From NCBI GenBank assembly GCA_032158295.1, contig CM063245.1, positions 1,860,001-1,924,000 of the forward strand: a stretch of 64,000 bases of DNA. The letters run 5' to 3'. Below, in pieces: positions 32,131 to 44,500 of this stretch. Each line of letters starts with the position of its first letter. Position 1 is the stretch's first letter. The notes beneath the pieces are model-generated. The model did no database searches and was not told where the DNA came from. It saw nothing but the letters and a program-made list of their open reading frames with translations. Position numbers and translations under genes: made by a program. Source of the stretch: Pycnopodia helianthoides. Lineage: Eukaryota; Echinodermata; Asteroidea; Forcipulatida; Asteriidae.

Positions 32131-32359
32131 TTAACCCTCCTACTGTCAGTGACTCTTGGCAACATTTTCCAGTGAGTTGACCAACCATTTGAAACCATTC
32201 GACTGCCAAGGTTGTGTACGGTGGCACAACTGTGCACAGAACTAACTGTGTACTGTGTACATGCATTCCCTCATGGTATCATAATTCAGGCTGGCATAGT
32301 TTATCTATCATTCAAAAGCACTTGAATGGTATTGAATGGTCAGACAGCAAGAGGGTTAA
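32131..32359 (+). mobile_element. piggyBac-like foldback element family G, copy 1
   Basis: TTAA followed by CCCTCCTACTGTC at the left, and GACAGCAAGAGGG followed by TTAA at the right. CCC...GGG termini inside TTAA are characteristic of the piggyBac superfamily. No open frame. Confidence 0.7.
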
Positions 32360-34708
32360 TGCTGGATGTGTCTTTTATAAAGACAGTATACTCTAATAAG
32401 CCGGTAGTTAAATACATTACAGGATTCTCATTGTTGATAACTAGGGTACACCTCCCAAGAATGACCTCACTAACTACTTTTGTGCTATGGGAGGGTTCAT
32501 TTGGGGGGGGGTGAGGGTGCAGATTTAAAACTACAAAGAGGGACGTTGTCAGCACATGCTTACATATTTTAACATTACCACTGTCTTAACCACGTCTCAC
32601 ACACTGGTTGGCTCATATGCCATGATTTTATAAGCTGTGCCGTGCCGCACGTCCTAGAGGGGGTGTCAATCAACGGGGGTCAGTGATTTGGTCAGGAGGG
32701 GGTGGGACAAAACTCTGCCAGCATCCTTTGTGTACAAAATCAGTATGTCAATTGTCGATGGTAGATGAAACCAAACGAACAAACCTAATGAATTAAGCAA
32801 ACAAATGAGCTGAAATTAACCCAGGCAATACCTGGACATGTTAACAGCACACTTGGATCAACAAAATTGTTGACAAAATGCAACACCCTCTTCACCTATA
32901 TGGAAAAAAACTTGACAGCATGGGCTGTTAATGTAGCACGAGGGCGTTGCAACCAAACAGGAAGGGTTCAAACTGTTGGGCTTTTGCAACACCTGCACAC
33001 ACTCCAGCAGGGTGAAGCAGCATATCATACCATTCCTGATAATTCGTGGCAGAAGGACTCTGCCCCAAATGTTCCCATTCCCTCACACACTTTCTGTCTT
33101 GAACAGAACTACCCCCCTCCCCAATCCTCTAAAGACTTCCTGAGATTCCCAGAACACAATGAAGACACAATGGGGGGGGGGGGGGAAGGGTACACCATGC
33201 GGCATTCCTGGTTTGATCGGCAGCATATTGCGCCACAGCACCGTGTAAACCATTACATGGTGCTATAAATGAATAGGCCTCATACTTCAAAAATGTAGCT
33301 CCACATACCAAGCAGGAAAAAAAATATCAGCGCCTTGTATCCTTTGGCAATTTGGCGCTTTATAAATACAGTTATTATTTGTAACAAGCACCAAATGATA
33401 TACATGGGTAGAATTACCATTATAAACTTGACCTTTGGTGTGATTTGACCTCTAATTGGTAACTGGCAGACAGCTAGTGTATGTCTTCAAGCCGGGATCT
33501 GGAATATACATGATCTGAGCAGTTTAGTTAGTTGCAAATATTGTGTTCAGAACAAAACTAAGGATTCATGGTATTTTTTTTTAACTTGTAAAAAAATAGA
33601 ATTAGGAACTTACGTTTAGGATTATGTTTTTGAAGTTAAAAGACTAATAAGTGAAATCTCAGGACTGAATCGTGAAAATGGTTTGATGATGTTTAATGTA
33701 TGCCGAGATATGTTTTCTTGTGTAAAGTTTAATTAATGTTTTCACAAACTCATGTTTCAAGTTCCAGTGATTCATTACAGTGGCACAACCGTCTTGTTTT
33801 TCCCCCATTCAATAAAATGAGACTAAACTCGGGGGATTTTTCGAAATCACGGCTTAGGGTCCAGGCTCCGTTTGATGTTTCCCGCCGCTCAAAAATTGCC
33901 GGCGGCGGCCAAGCCAGATTCCAGTGCCCAAGCCTAGGTTTGGAGAAAGGCTCCAGGAGTAGAAAGAAAAAATAATCAGCCCCCTGTTTTTGTATTCATG
34001 AAATCTAGTGCTCCTTGATTGCTATTTCACAATAATAATATTAATAATAATAATATTAGTAATAATAATAATATAGCGCACAATTTTGACAGGCAGTGAC
34101 TCGTGGCGCTCATCAACCGTTGCATTTTTGACAACTCACAAACAACTCTAGATAAAACTGACAGAAGCCTGTACAGAGAGAAGCAGCAGTTTCACCAACA
34201 CTCCCACGCTGTACCTTAGCTTGATTCAAAGAGAGTAAGCTTTGCCAATTTGCTGTACCTTGTATATAAATAATCCTGCAACAATCTTTTCAAAATGGTA
34301 CTTGAAATAAATGTAGGAGTTGTTAATGTCAGTGTCTCAACCATAGTCTAACATATATATGAACTTTAATCATATCCACACAAAAGTTAATCTGAAAGTT
34401 CGTTGACATATAACTAAAATGCGTGAAATGCAAGGTTAGATTGAGAGTTCCGATTGTATATGTAAATTCTGTTGAAGGAGCTTGTGTGTAAATAATCATT
34501 GCGGATAAGAAGTATAGTGTACAGTATGTTAGGACGGGTAAACTTTACTTTGAAAGCAATGGAAATAGAATATAAATAAATAAGTTATACATTTATCTTC
34601 AACTTGTATTGTTGTTGTTGATTTTGAGTTTTCGTGTTTCATTTTAAGTAATTATTGCTTTTTGGGGTTGGCTAACACCCCAGATACAAACAAAAACCAC
34701 TTTGGTTT
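32360..34708. other. intergenic stretch with scattered repeat debris
   Basis: No gene recognised. G-runs at about 32504 and 33172; SINE tail pieces near 33200-33370 (GGCGCTTTATAAATAC) and 34030-34130 (AAT repeats followed by ATAGCGC). A 133-codon frame at 32867-33268 and a 79-codon frame at 33736-33975 show no family motif. The repeat tails inside or beside them argue against genes. Confidence 0.4.
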
Positions 34709-35429
34709 CAAGGCCCTGTACACTAATGGTAAGATCGAAAAACACAAATGATCACAGATTCACACATAACTTACATGATTAAAGTAATGGTAGAAAGGGT
34801 TCCTTAAAACATTTCTGCCTAAAATGCTATCCTTTCTGAGAAATGAGTAAAACAATAGTTTTTATCACGCGTGATAAAAACTTTGTTTGAAAAAACAGAA
34901 AACACATCAGGCCTTGCGCTTATAAGCTTTTTGTGAAGTAGCCGCCCGGGCCAGTGAACTCTGCATTTTACTTGCCCCCAGGAAGTTTTAGTAGCCCAAA
35001 TTTTAAACAGGAATTGCCATAAATGTAATGTTCTGATGTGTTAATGTTAACGATCACAACCAGTTTAATGATCAAATGAAGTTATATTCACGCACTCAAT
35101 AATGATTAACACATTTTGTACATTAATTATTCACATCTGAAAAAGAAGAATGAGCATTTTAAACGAGTAGTTTGCAGTTTTTCAGTAGCCCACAGGGCAA
35201 GTTAAGAAGTGGTGTTTACTAGCCCATAGCATTTTTTAGACAATGTACGCCGGGCTAGTGTTAAGGGCGAGCCCTGCACATAAGGTCTCTTTTAATTTCA
35301 CTATTTTCTTGTGACCTCAATGACCAATATTGAGCTCAAACTTTCACAGGGTTGTTTGTGCACATAATGAACTACACAAAATGTGAACACTGATTTTGAG
35401 CTGTTACCAAAAGTGTACATACCTTTAAA
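34709..35429 (-). mobile_element. foldback element family B, copy 4, split by family D
   Basis: Left half about 34709-34907 (AAGGCCCTGTACACTAATGG to GAAAACACAT) with palindromic centre ATCACGCGTGAT; right half about 35277-35429 (CACATAAGGTCTCTTTT to GTGTACATACCTTTAA). The gap is element D copy 3, flanked by a CACAT duplication. Confidence 0.75.
34908..35276 (+). mobile_element. inverted-repeat element family D, copy 3
   Basis: CAGGCCTTGCGCTTATAAGC at the left and GTGTTAAGGGCGAGCCCTG at the right, inserted in a family B element. Left flank ACACAT and right flank CACAT against a single CACAT in intact family B copies give a 5-bp target duplication. Confidence 0.75.
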
Positions 35430-36178
35430 GTTGAAGTTTTCTCCATTTTGTTTTCATGAATCTGTCGGTGAAGTTTGGTCGTATTAAAATAAATCACATT
35501 CAAAACGAGCCACCTTAAGTATAAAAATTACTTGTTTATTTGCATTTCAAAAATAGACAGACATACACACGATGTTTAAAATACAAAACAAAAACAAAAC
35601 CCAACAAACAAACAAACGGTCAACTTGGTGTTACACTCCATCAGAAATGCTTTATACAATAGACATGAATTGATAAATCGTTAACAAACTAAATACTTTC
35701 CGAGTTGTAGCGATACAACATGGGCTTCATTACTTGAAAAAAACGAACAAATATTATTCATTGTTAACATTTGGTAAAAAAAAACAACAACAAACACAAT
35801 GAAAGTAAATAAAAACAAATTACAAGAGTTATGATTAAGAGATAAGTGTTGTGAGTTTGACTCCATGAAAACAAGAAATGACGCAGGTAGCACCAACTTA
35901 AGTCCAGGGCTCAAGCTCAGAGTTGTATGTCTACTTTTTACCTTCCTAACCTACCGCTCCGTTTTTGTTGTTGATGCAATAGGCTCAATTACTGCCATTA
36001 TAAAGTCCTTTCACACCATCATACACAAATCTACACTGTTTGCTGCCCTCTGGTGCTGAGGTTTTACCAGATTCCTGCTTAACCCTTCAGAGACCACAGT
36101 AACCGCAAAATGCCTATTGACCCAATTAACCAGGTGTCTTCACAATAATCATTGTTGTGCCATATTGGCATGCAGTGA
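35430..36178. other. intergenic stretch, no recognisable feature
   Basis: AT-rich, with A-rich simple sequence near 35580-35620 and 35775-35820. No gene or repeat match. Confidence 0.35.
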
Positions 36179-36932
36179 AAGAGACAATAGCACCTGCACA
36201 TGACCACAGTGGCGCAGAGAGTCAATAGCACCTGCACATGACCACAGTGGTGCAAAGATAGCACCTGCACTAACAGTGGTGCAGAGAGTCAATAGCACCT
36301 GCACATGACCACAGTGGTGTGCAGAGAGTCAATAGCACCTGCACATGACCACATTGGTGCAGAGAGTCAATAGCACCTGCACATGACCACAGTGGTGTGC
36401 AGAGAGTCAATAGCACCTGCACATGACCACAGTGGTGCGGAGAGTCAATAGCACCTGCACATGACCACAGTGGCGCAGAGAGTCAATAGCACCTGCACAT
36501 GACCACAGTGGTGCAGAGAGTCAATAGCACCTGCACATGACCACAGTGGTGCAGAGAGTCAATAGCACCTGCACATGACCACAGTGGCGCAGAGAGTCAA
36601 TAGCACCTGCACATGACCACAGTGGCGCAGAGAGTCAATAGCACCTGCACATGACCAAAGTGGTGCAGAGAGTCAATAGCACCTGCACATGACCACAGTG
36701 GTGCAGAGAGTCAATAGCACCTGCACATGACCACAGTGGTGCAGAGAGTCAATAGCACCTGCACATGACCACAGTGGTGCAGAGAGTCAATAGCACCTGC
36801 ACATGACCACAGTGGTGCAGAGAGTCAATAGCACCTGCACATGACCACAGTGGTGCAGAGAGTCAATAGCACCTGCACATGACCACAGTGGTGCAGAGAG
36901 TCAATAGCAGGTACCTGCACATGACCACAGAT
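36179..36932. repeat. 38-bp minisatellite, about 20 copies
   Basis: Unit AGTCAATAGCACCTGCACAT plus GACCACAGTGGTGCAGAG, with few substitutions and one or two irregular units near 36245-36300. Every standard unit contains an E-box CACCTG and a RUNX-type core ACCACA. It lies between the convergent SPSB3-like and FOXRED2-like genes. Confidence 0.85.
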
Positions 36933-37738
36933 TTGACATACTTCCACTTAACCCAAAACATCAAAGTAGAGTTAATGTTCTGAACTGACATTGCCCAATG
37001 TTTTCCGTGTAGCTACATTTCTGAAACAAACAAAATTTCTGTTTCATATTTCCCCCCAGATATTTCTCCTAAATTAAAACAGTTGAGTGAAAAAATAAAA
37101 AATAAAAATAAACAATACTTTGCCCATGGTGATGATTACACAAAAACAGTTGATCTCTAGAAAGTTATTTAGGTTAATTTAAATTCTACTTATACACACA
37201 AAAATCAAAACCAACTTCAGGCATTCAAAGTAATTTCAATAATGATCAGGCCGCTATTGCTTTGCTTAAAGAAACAAAAATGTCTTCTCCGTGGTACTCT
37301 TCACTACCATCCAGAAGAAATATCAACTTATAAAATCACTCAGGAAGAAACTCTTTATTCAAATGGGGCTCGGAGAAAGGACACAATTTACAAAAAAATT
37401 CGACTTTTCTTTCAGTTTTCTTAAAAGTGACAAGTCGACGTACAATTGAACCAATGAATACCCAAGTAATCGGTCAAAGAAGCATCCAGGCCTAACTGAA
37501 AATTAACTTGACGACTCATAAACAAACAAAAAAGTTTATGGACATGATTGTGACACTGTTGATTGAAATAAAGTATCAATGTGCTAACTTTGGTTGCCAC
37601 GAATACCTGTATCGTTCTTCTCAAACAATTATCTCTTTTCCGTCGCATCAGTGCAACAATGTTGTTTCTTGATTGTGCAACAGTATCATTTCTCGCATGA
37701 AAACACTCTGTGCAAAAAAACATTCAAACTCTGCACCA

Positions 37739-37985
37739 GGACCCAATTTCATGGAGCTGCTTAAGCACAAAATTTTGCTTAAGCAAAAAAATAATTGCTT
37801 AGTAAAATCAGACTACCGGCCAAGACTATACACTCAATTGTTATGCTAAGTAAACAACAGCTAAATACCAGTCACAAGCAATGTATAAGGCATGAAATTT
37901 TGGCCAGTAACATGTGTAAAATAAGCAAGCTATTTTCGTGCTTAAGCAAATTTGTTACTTAAGCAGCTCCATGAAATTGGGCCCT
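37739..37985. mobile_element. foldback element family E, copy 3 (long variant)
   Basis: GACCCAATTTCATGGAGCTG at the left and CAGCTCCATGAAATTGGGCC at the right; the interior is longer than in other copies. Confidence 0.65.
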
Positions 37986-38140
37986 GATGTCTTTGTGAGT
38001 ACATTTCAGACAGTTCAAGCAAGACCTTCTGACACTGGCAAACTCACATGATATGTATACCCTACATTAGGAGATACAACGTTGCACTGACACAACATTT
38101 TACAAGTTCATAATCAGTTATAAAAACCCTTTCCCGTATG

Positions 38141-38532
38141 TTTAAAGGCACTGGACACTATTGGTAATTACTCAAAATAATTGTTAGCAATAAAACCTTA
38201 CTTGGTAACGAGCAATGGAGAGCTGTTGATAGTATAAAACATTGTGAGAAACGGCTCCCTCTGAAGTAACGTAGTTTTTGAGAAAGAAGTAATTTCACAG
38301 TAAAATATTTGCATTGATTTTGAGACCTCACGCGTGAGGTCTCGAAATCAAGCATCTGAAAGCACACAACTTCGTGTGACAAGGGTCGTTTTTTCTTCCA
38401 TTATTATCTCGCAACTTTGAAGACCAATAGAGTTCAAATTTTCACAGGTTTTTTATTGTGTGCATAGTGTTGAGATACACCAAGTGAGAAGACTGGTCTT
38501 TGACATTTACAAAAGGTGTCCAGTGTCTTTAA
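38141..38532 (+). mobile_element. foldback element family C, copy 1
   Basis: TTTAAAGGCACTGGACACTA at the left and AGGTGTCCAGTGTCTTTAA at the right. A perfect 22-bp palindrome lies near the centre, at about 38321-38342 (GAGACCTCACG and its complement). Copy 2 is at 59063-59441. Confidence 0.75.
38452..38457 (-). terminator. candidate polyadenylation signal of the FOXRED2-like gene
   Basis: AATAAA on the minus strand, 108 nt after the stop codon, located inside foldback element C copy 1. Confidence 0.35.
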
Positions 38533-38564
38533 GTTTTTAGTGTGGTTATTTTTTTTGGGTAAAG

Positions 38565-41500
38565 TTATTTATGAGCCCAGACAGGGCTGGCCTCTGCAGC
38601 TTCCGTCTGAGCTCTGACTGCCATCAAGTGCGACTGCATTTCGTTGATGTGACTCCAGTAGATGTCGTTGCCCTCTAACCCTTGCCCTTTCATGTAGTAC
38701 TCCTGGCAGGACAGCGGCAGCGCCGTGTGGGTCATGGCCAACTGGAAACACGTGGTGTCGAAGAAGTATCGCATGTCTCGTCCCAGGCAGGATTCAAGAA
38801 AACGGCGCAGGAGAAGGATATGACTGTGTATGGGGAGAAATATTTTGAATATCTTTGAAAAAAATTGTCACGCTTATCATAATTTGTACATTTACAATTT
38901 GACTCCCAAAATGGTGAGCATGGCAGATAGTAGCCCCATGTGACATTAGTGCAAGGGTTTAATGGGAGTTTTAATGTGTAAAGTTAACAAAAATTGAGCA
39001 CATTATCAAGTGCATATTCTAGAATTCACACAAGACAACAGCTTACACCACCATTTAAACTTGCTTCTTTATGTAAATTGTACCTTTGAGAAAATGAAAG
39101 ACAAACACTGAAGAGGGCAAACCTCATCTTCAATTAATCACAATTACCCAAATGATATCAAAAGATGCAAATATTGCCTCACTTAAAAGCTTCATGAGAT
39201 TGGACCAAGGTGTAACCTGTGGTCTCCGCTTCCAGCATGGAGGCAATTTAATCAAAGTCTCTATTCAGCGACATCACCGGTCACCTTGGCATTGTGTTGA
39301 CAATAGACCGTATTGAATATGACGTCACCATTCAAAAATCTGCCCTACAACATGGCGTCTGTGAACGTCTGTGGCGTCTGTGTAACCTGTGGTCTCCTCT
39401 TCCAGCATGGAGGCAATTTAATCAAAGTCTCTATTCAGCGACATCACCGGTCACCTTGGCATTGTGTTGACAATAGACCGTATTGAATATGACGTCACCA
39501 TTCAAAAATCTGCCCTACAACATGGCGTCTGTGAACGTCTGTGGCGTCTGTGTAACCTGTGGTCTCCTCTTCCAGCATGGAGGCAATTTAATCAAAGTCT
39601 CTATTCAGCGACATCACCGGTCACCTTGGCATTGTGTTGACAATAGACCGTATTGAATATGACGTCACCATTCAAAAATCTGCCCTACAACATGGCGTCT
39701 GTGAGCGTCTGTGGCGTCTGTGTAACCTGTGGTCTCCTCTTCCAGCATGGAGGCAATTTAATCAAAGTCTCTATTCAGCGACATCACCGGTCACCTTGGC
39801 ATTGTGTTGACAATAGACCGTATTGAATATGACGTCACCATTCAAAAATCTGCCCTACATTATGGCGTCTGTGAGCATGTGCATGTATGTGTGCGTACGT
39901 GTCCCGTAGAAATCAAACCGGGAACACTGCGCGCTGTGTGCTTCAACAAGATGGCGACTTTCATAGCAACAAAGGGGTTATTCAATACAGTCTATTGCGT
40001 CACGGTGTTTACTCGGCAACATACCTGACAGGTGCAGTCCAGTCAGTCAGAAAGTCTTCCACGATGTGGTGGAGGCGGTAGGGTACAGGGAGAATGTCCT
40101 TGGAATCTAAAGACATCATGTCTTGGGCTGATTTGCATAAAGAAGAAGAAGAAGAAGAAGAAGATGTAAAAATGATGAAAATGTGATAACAATCAAACTT
40201 CAAAATTATGCATTACACAATGTTAAAACTACCTAAAACCTTTTATTATGTATGTAGGGGGGCTGCTTGCAACTACCCCGAAAAAACTGAGCAGTAAATA
40301 TAGGCCTACAAAAGCATTAATGTAAACTATAGGCCTGATACTTTTGGGAGGCAATGGTGGCAATCGCCTCCATGCCCCCCGGACATGGATAATAATAATA
40401 ACACAAATTTGCAAAGCGCCATCTATCTATGGCTAAACATTGTCCGAGGTGGTAGAGAAAGAAAAAAGAAAGAAAGAAAAATGTACATCACAAGATACTT
40501 GGAATTACAAAGGTACACAAGGTATGTTAAGAGCACATTAAAGAGAGATTTACATGCACTGACAAAATCAAGAAGATAAAAACATGATATATATAGAGTC
40601 AGTTATAAGCAATGCAAAACAAATGTGTTTTAAACAAAACACGATATATATTATAGCGTCAGTCATAAGCAATGCAACACAAATGTGTTTTAAACAAAAC
40701 ACGACAATATATATTATAGCGTCAGTCATAAGCAATGCAAAACAAATAATTTTAAGCAATACAACAATTAAGCAAATACAAATACTGGGTCCAGTCTGAC
40801 AGTGTGATGTAATTCCACTGTAATTAAACGTCCAGACTTCACCCAAACCGACTCCACCGATTACCAGGAGTCCATCAGAAATATTACAACAAGCTCTAGT
40901 TTGTCTTTGAGGATTGATGTATGAACAGCTGTGTTGTTTTGGGGGACTTGCCCGTTTCGGTAGTTTTGCAAAGACTCAAGGTCTTCTCAGAATTGTCAGT
41001 TTCTGTCGGAAGAAGTGCCTTCCAGTGATGTTGTTTTTGGGAAGGTAAAATTACACACAAACGTACAAGTTAGTTTGGGTGCCATAAGTAAAGTAGTAGA
41101 ACCTTGGTAGTCCAGCATGTGATTTATTGACATGTCAACAGCAAAGACTAATGCACAGTAGCAATAATAATGACAATAACATTTAGAATGTGCCTTTTCT
41201 AAAGGTTACAAAGCACACCAAGAATTTACTCTGATAGTCTGAAAACAAAAACAAAAACAAGAATGATCATATGCATGAGTTAAGTGAATAAGTAGGTAGT
41301 AATACACCATGGGGGGGGGGGAATGCACACAGATCACATGGTACAGATTGTACCACACTCTTTTAGTTCAATAATTCAGTTTCCTTCCACAGTATCGAAA
41401 TCAAAGACAATGGCAATGGCAAGTTAAAAGATACGTAATTATTTGATCAGGCTGAAATAAAGAAAAAGTACGGAATGTTGATGTAAGGGACCCATAAAGA

Positions 41501-44500
41501 GGCAGAGAATATAAGGGTATGGGCCCCTGAGAAAGCCTGTGCATTGAGCTGAGATGGTCACTGGGGAGAACACAAAATGGAGTCAATGCACATGCTGCTA
41601 ACAATGAAAGTATAGTTATCCACACAAGATACTCATAACAAATGAACAATAGACAAACATTATCAAGTAATAAACCACACTGGTTAATTTTTTAAAACAA
41701 TGACAGGTCAGCAATATAATGAAACAAAATATTAGATCTCTCAAAAATATGAATTCAACAAAGCAGCCTTAAACATGCATTATTGTATGTGTTTACTTGT
41801 ATATTAATTACACACATCCAATGGTGCAATTAGCGCCAATAACAGGATGAATAGGAAACGATGAATAAATGTTCAGTTTTAGATGTGGGAGAAAAACTCC
41901 AATGGGGTAAAAACACACGCAATCAGGTAGGGACTGAAAACCCAATCCACATGCAAGCCTCTGGTCTGAGGTGGGATTCGAACCGGGGTCCACAGAAGTG
42001 AAAGCTGGGAAACAAACCACTGAGCCAACCTAATCCCCAAATACAGAGAGACTTTTGGAAGTTAGCAAATTCCAAGGACCAGAAATGGTGGCTTAGGGAT
42101 GACCCCCCTGGGCCCCATTTCATAGAGCTGCTTTAAGCACAAAAAGTAGCTAAGCACAACAAAGTTATGCTTACCAGAATAAGGTTACCAGCCAAACTGC
42201 CATGCCACATGTAAAATTTGTGACTGGTGTCCCGCTCATTTCTGCTTAGCAGTAACTTGTTAAGCAATAATTTATGCTTAAGCAGCTCTATGAAATTGGG
42301 CCCAGGGATCGTGTCAGAACGGATCTGGGCCCAGCTTCATAGGGCTGCTTCAGCACAAAAAGTAGCTAAGCACAACCAAACTATGCTTACCAGAATAAGC
42401 TAACCAGCCAAACTGCCGTGCCACATGTACAATTTTTGAATGCTGCTCATTTCTGCTTAGCAGAAAATTGTTAAGCAATTTATTTCTGCTTAAGCGGCTG
42501 TATGAAATTGAACCCTGGTAGTACAGCAGACTCGGTGTGCTGTCATATTCCCTAGTAATGATGGCTGACTTATAATCTGTACTTACCTGTGGGTAAGGCA
42601 CGATAGTAATACAACACAGGGTGAAGGAAGTTGGAGAGGTGGGCAAGCTCTGGGTCTGACGTAGCTCTCTGTGGACCAAAGATGTCCTTCCCGGGACCTG
42701 TCAGAGAAAAAAGAATAAAATGCCAGAGAACTATTAGCAGATATTCACCACTATGCATTCTTTATTTATTTATTTATTTTGTCTTATTTAACCAGGGTAG
42801 CCCCCTCAGTTTTCAATGAACTGTTCTCCCTGGGGGCCCTGGATACATACAATAAAAATACACAAGAATAAAATACATGAGCAGCTAAGAATTACCAACA
42901 GGAACACAATAAAGAAATTAAAAAACATTCTACGTTCTATGTGACAGGTTGTGGCTGAGCGGTCCACCACACTGGATTCAAGCTCTGGAGTTTCTGACCA
43001 GCAGAGTGTTGACAGAGTCTTGACACTTGTGTCCTTAAGCAAGGCACTTATAACTATTTTTGCTTTGTCCTTTGGATAGAACGTAAAGCCGTTGGTCCCA
43101 TGTGTTGTGTAATGCAAGTAATAGAACCCAGTTACACTTATCGCAAAGAGCAGGGGTCTGCCCCGGTGTTTCTGGCAGTGGCAGCTGAATGTGCCGCAGC
43201 ACCTAGCAAACCGTTAGAAGGTGCTACATAACTGGGTAATTCAAAAACATAGCTCTGCTTATCCTGCTGATGAGCGCTTCGATATGCCCCTGGGGGTTTG
43301 ATAAACCGCTATACAAGAACCAAGTATTATTATCACATGCTGTTGAAAGGTAAACAATTTAATGTTTAACCCTAAAGAACCCAAGTACTACAATATCTTC
43401 ATTGCCAAAGTGCAGGATTGCGAAGGATTTGGGCTATTAGGGATCTGCAACACAGGAGAATTTCGAAGGGTTTGGGCTAAAATGAGTTTTTGTTAGGGTA
43501 GGATTTCGCAGGACTTGGGTTATCGGGTTGTTTTTACATAGGAGGATTTTGAAGGTTTTAGGTATTATGCAGCTTAGCCAAAATAGGATTATGAAGGTTT
43601 TGGTTTTTTTTTACCTTTTTTGACTCCCTAACTTCTGTCTCAAAAGGATTTGGGCTAATATGTATACTTACAATAAGTTGAAGGATATCAAAGGATTTGG
43701 GCACTTTAGGTTTATGACAACTTTAATCTGAAGGATATGGGCAGTATGTCTACCCAAGGGTGTAGTCTGTTAGGGTTAAGACACTGTGCAAAGTCATGTT
43801 GGAATCATGGCCGGGGTGCTCATATAAACCAGCCAGGTAACTTTAATTATTTTTCAGAAAATGTATTTGATGATTCACATTTTAACATTAAACTAAATTT
43901 TAAATCTCTTTCATTTATTTCACTGACAGGGCTCACCCCAGATTTTTTTCAAAAGTTTAGTAAGTTTGGCCAGTGGGCCGAGGCACGCTGAATTAAAACA
44001 ATGTCCTCTTTGCTTTTTTTTAAAGGTCTACTGTACAATCTATCTAGAAGTCCCCCCGATCCACAAAGCTAAAGTAGTAGTCCAGGCCGATTTCCTACCT
44101 CCCGCCCAGGTAGAAGTTAATAAGCAGGACAGTTCTTTTCAGAACTGAGAAGTCTCCCGAATTCCGAAAATCTACTCCGCGGTAGTAGAATAAATAGCAA
44201 GACAAGTTCTCTAAAGAACAAAATCTAAGTTGTTTTACTTTATCATTTTGTGAATTGGATCTGAAATCTAACAAAGAAGCAAAGAAAAAAGAAGAAGCTG
44301 TTTTGTTCATTTGTTTTGTGTAACATAATGCTCCGTATTTTTGACCGTGATGGATATGATGTCTGGTAGTAATGTGTTTCAGTCCTTAACTGTCTGGAGG
44401 AAGTATTTGAAGCAGTTTTTGTTTGTGGAGAACAGTTGTTTCCATAAAGAGGAAAGGATGAGCCACGCGTAATTGCCAGTTCTGATATTGTAAGATTAGA

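Noticed and set aside
32867..33268. 133-codon frame between the SPSB3-like and FOXRED2-like genes
   Set aside because: It contains a glycine run from a G-homopolymer and runs into SINE-tail sequence. No conserved motif or splice context.
36179..36932. Regular array that could be mistaken for a CRISPR array
   Set aside because: The units are contiguous 38-bp repeats without unique spacers, in a eukaryotic intergenic region.
43366..43779. Interstitial telomeric repeat, because of CCCTAA/TTAGGG at the ends
   Set aside because: Only single CCCTAA and TTAGGG words occur, one at each end next to TTAA. This is better explained as terminal inverted repeats of a TTAA-type element.
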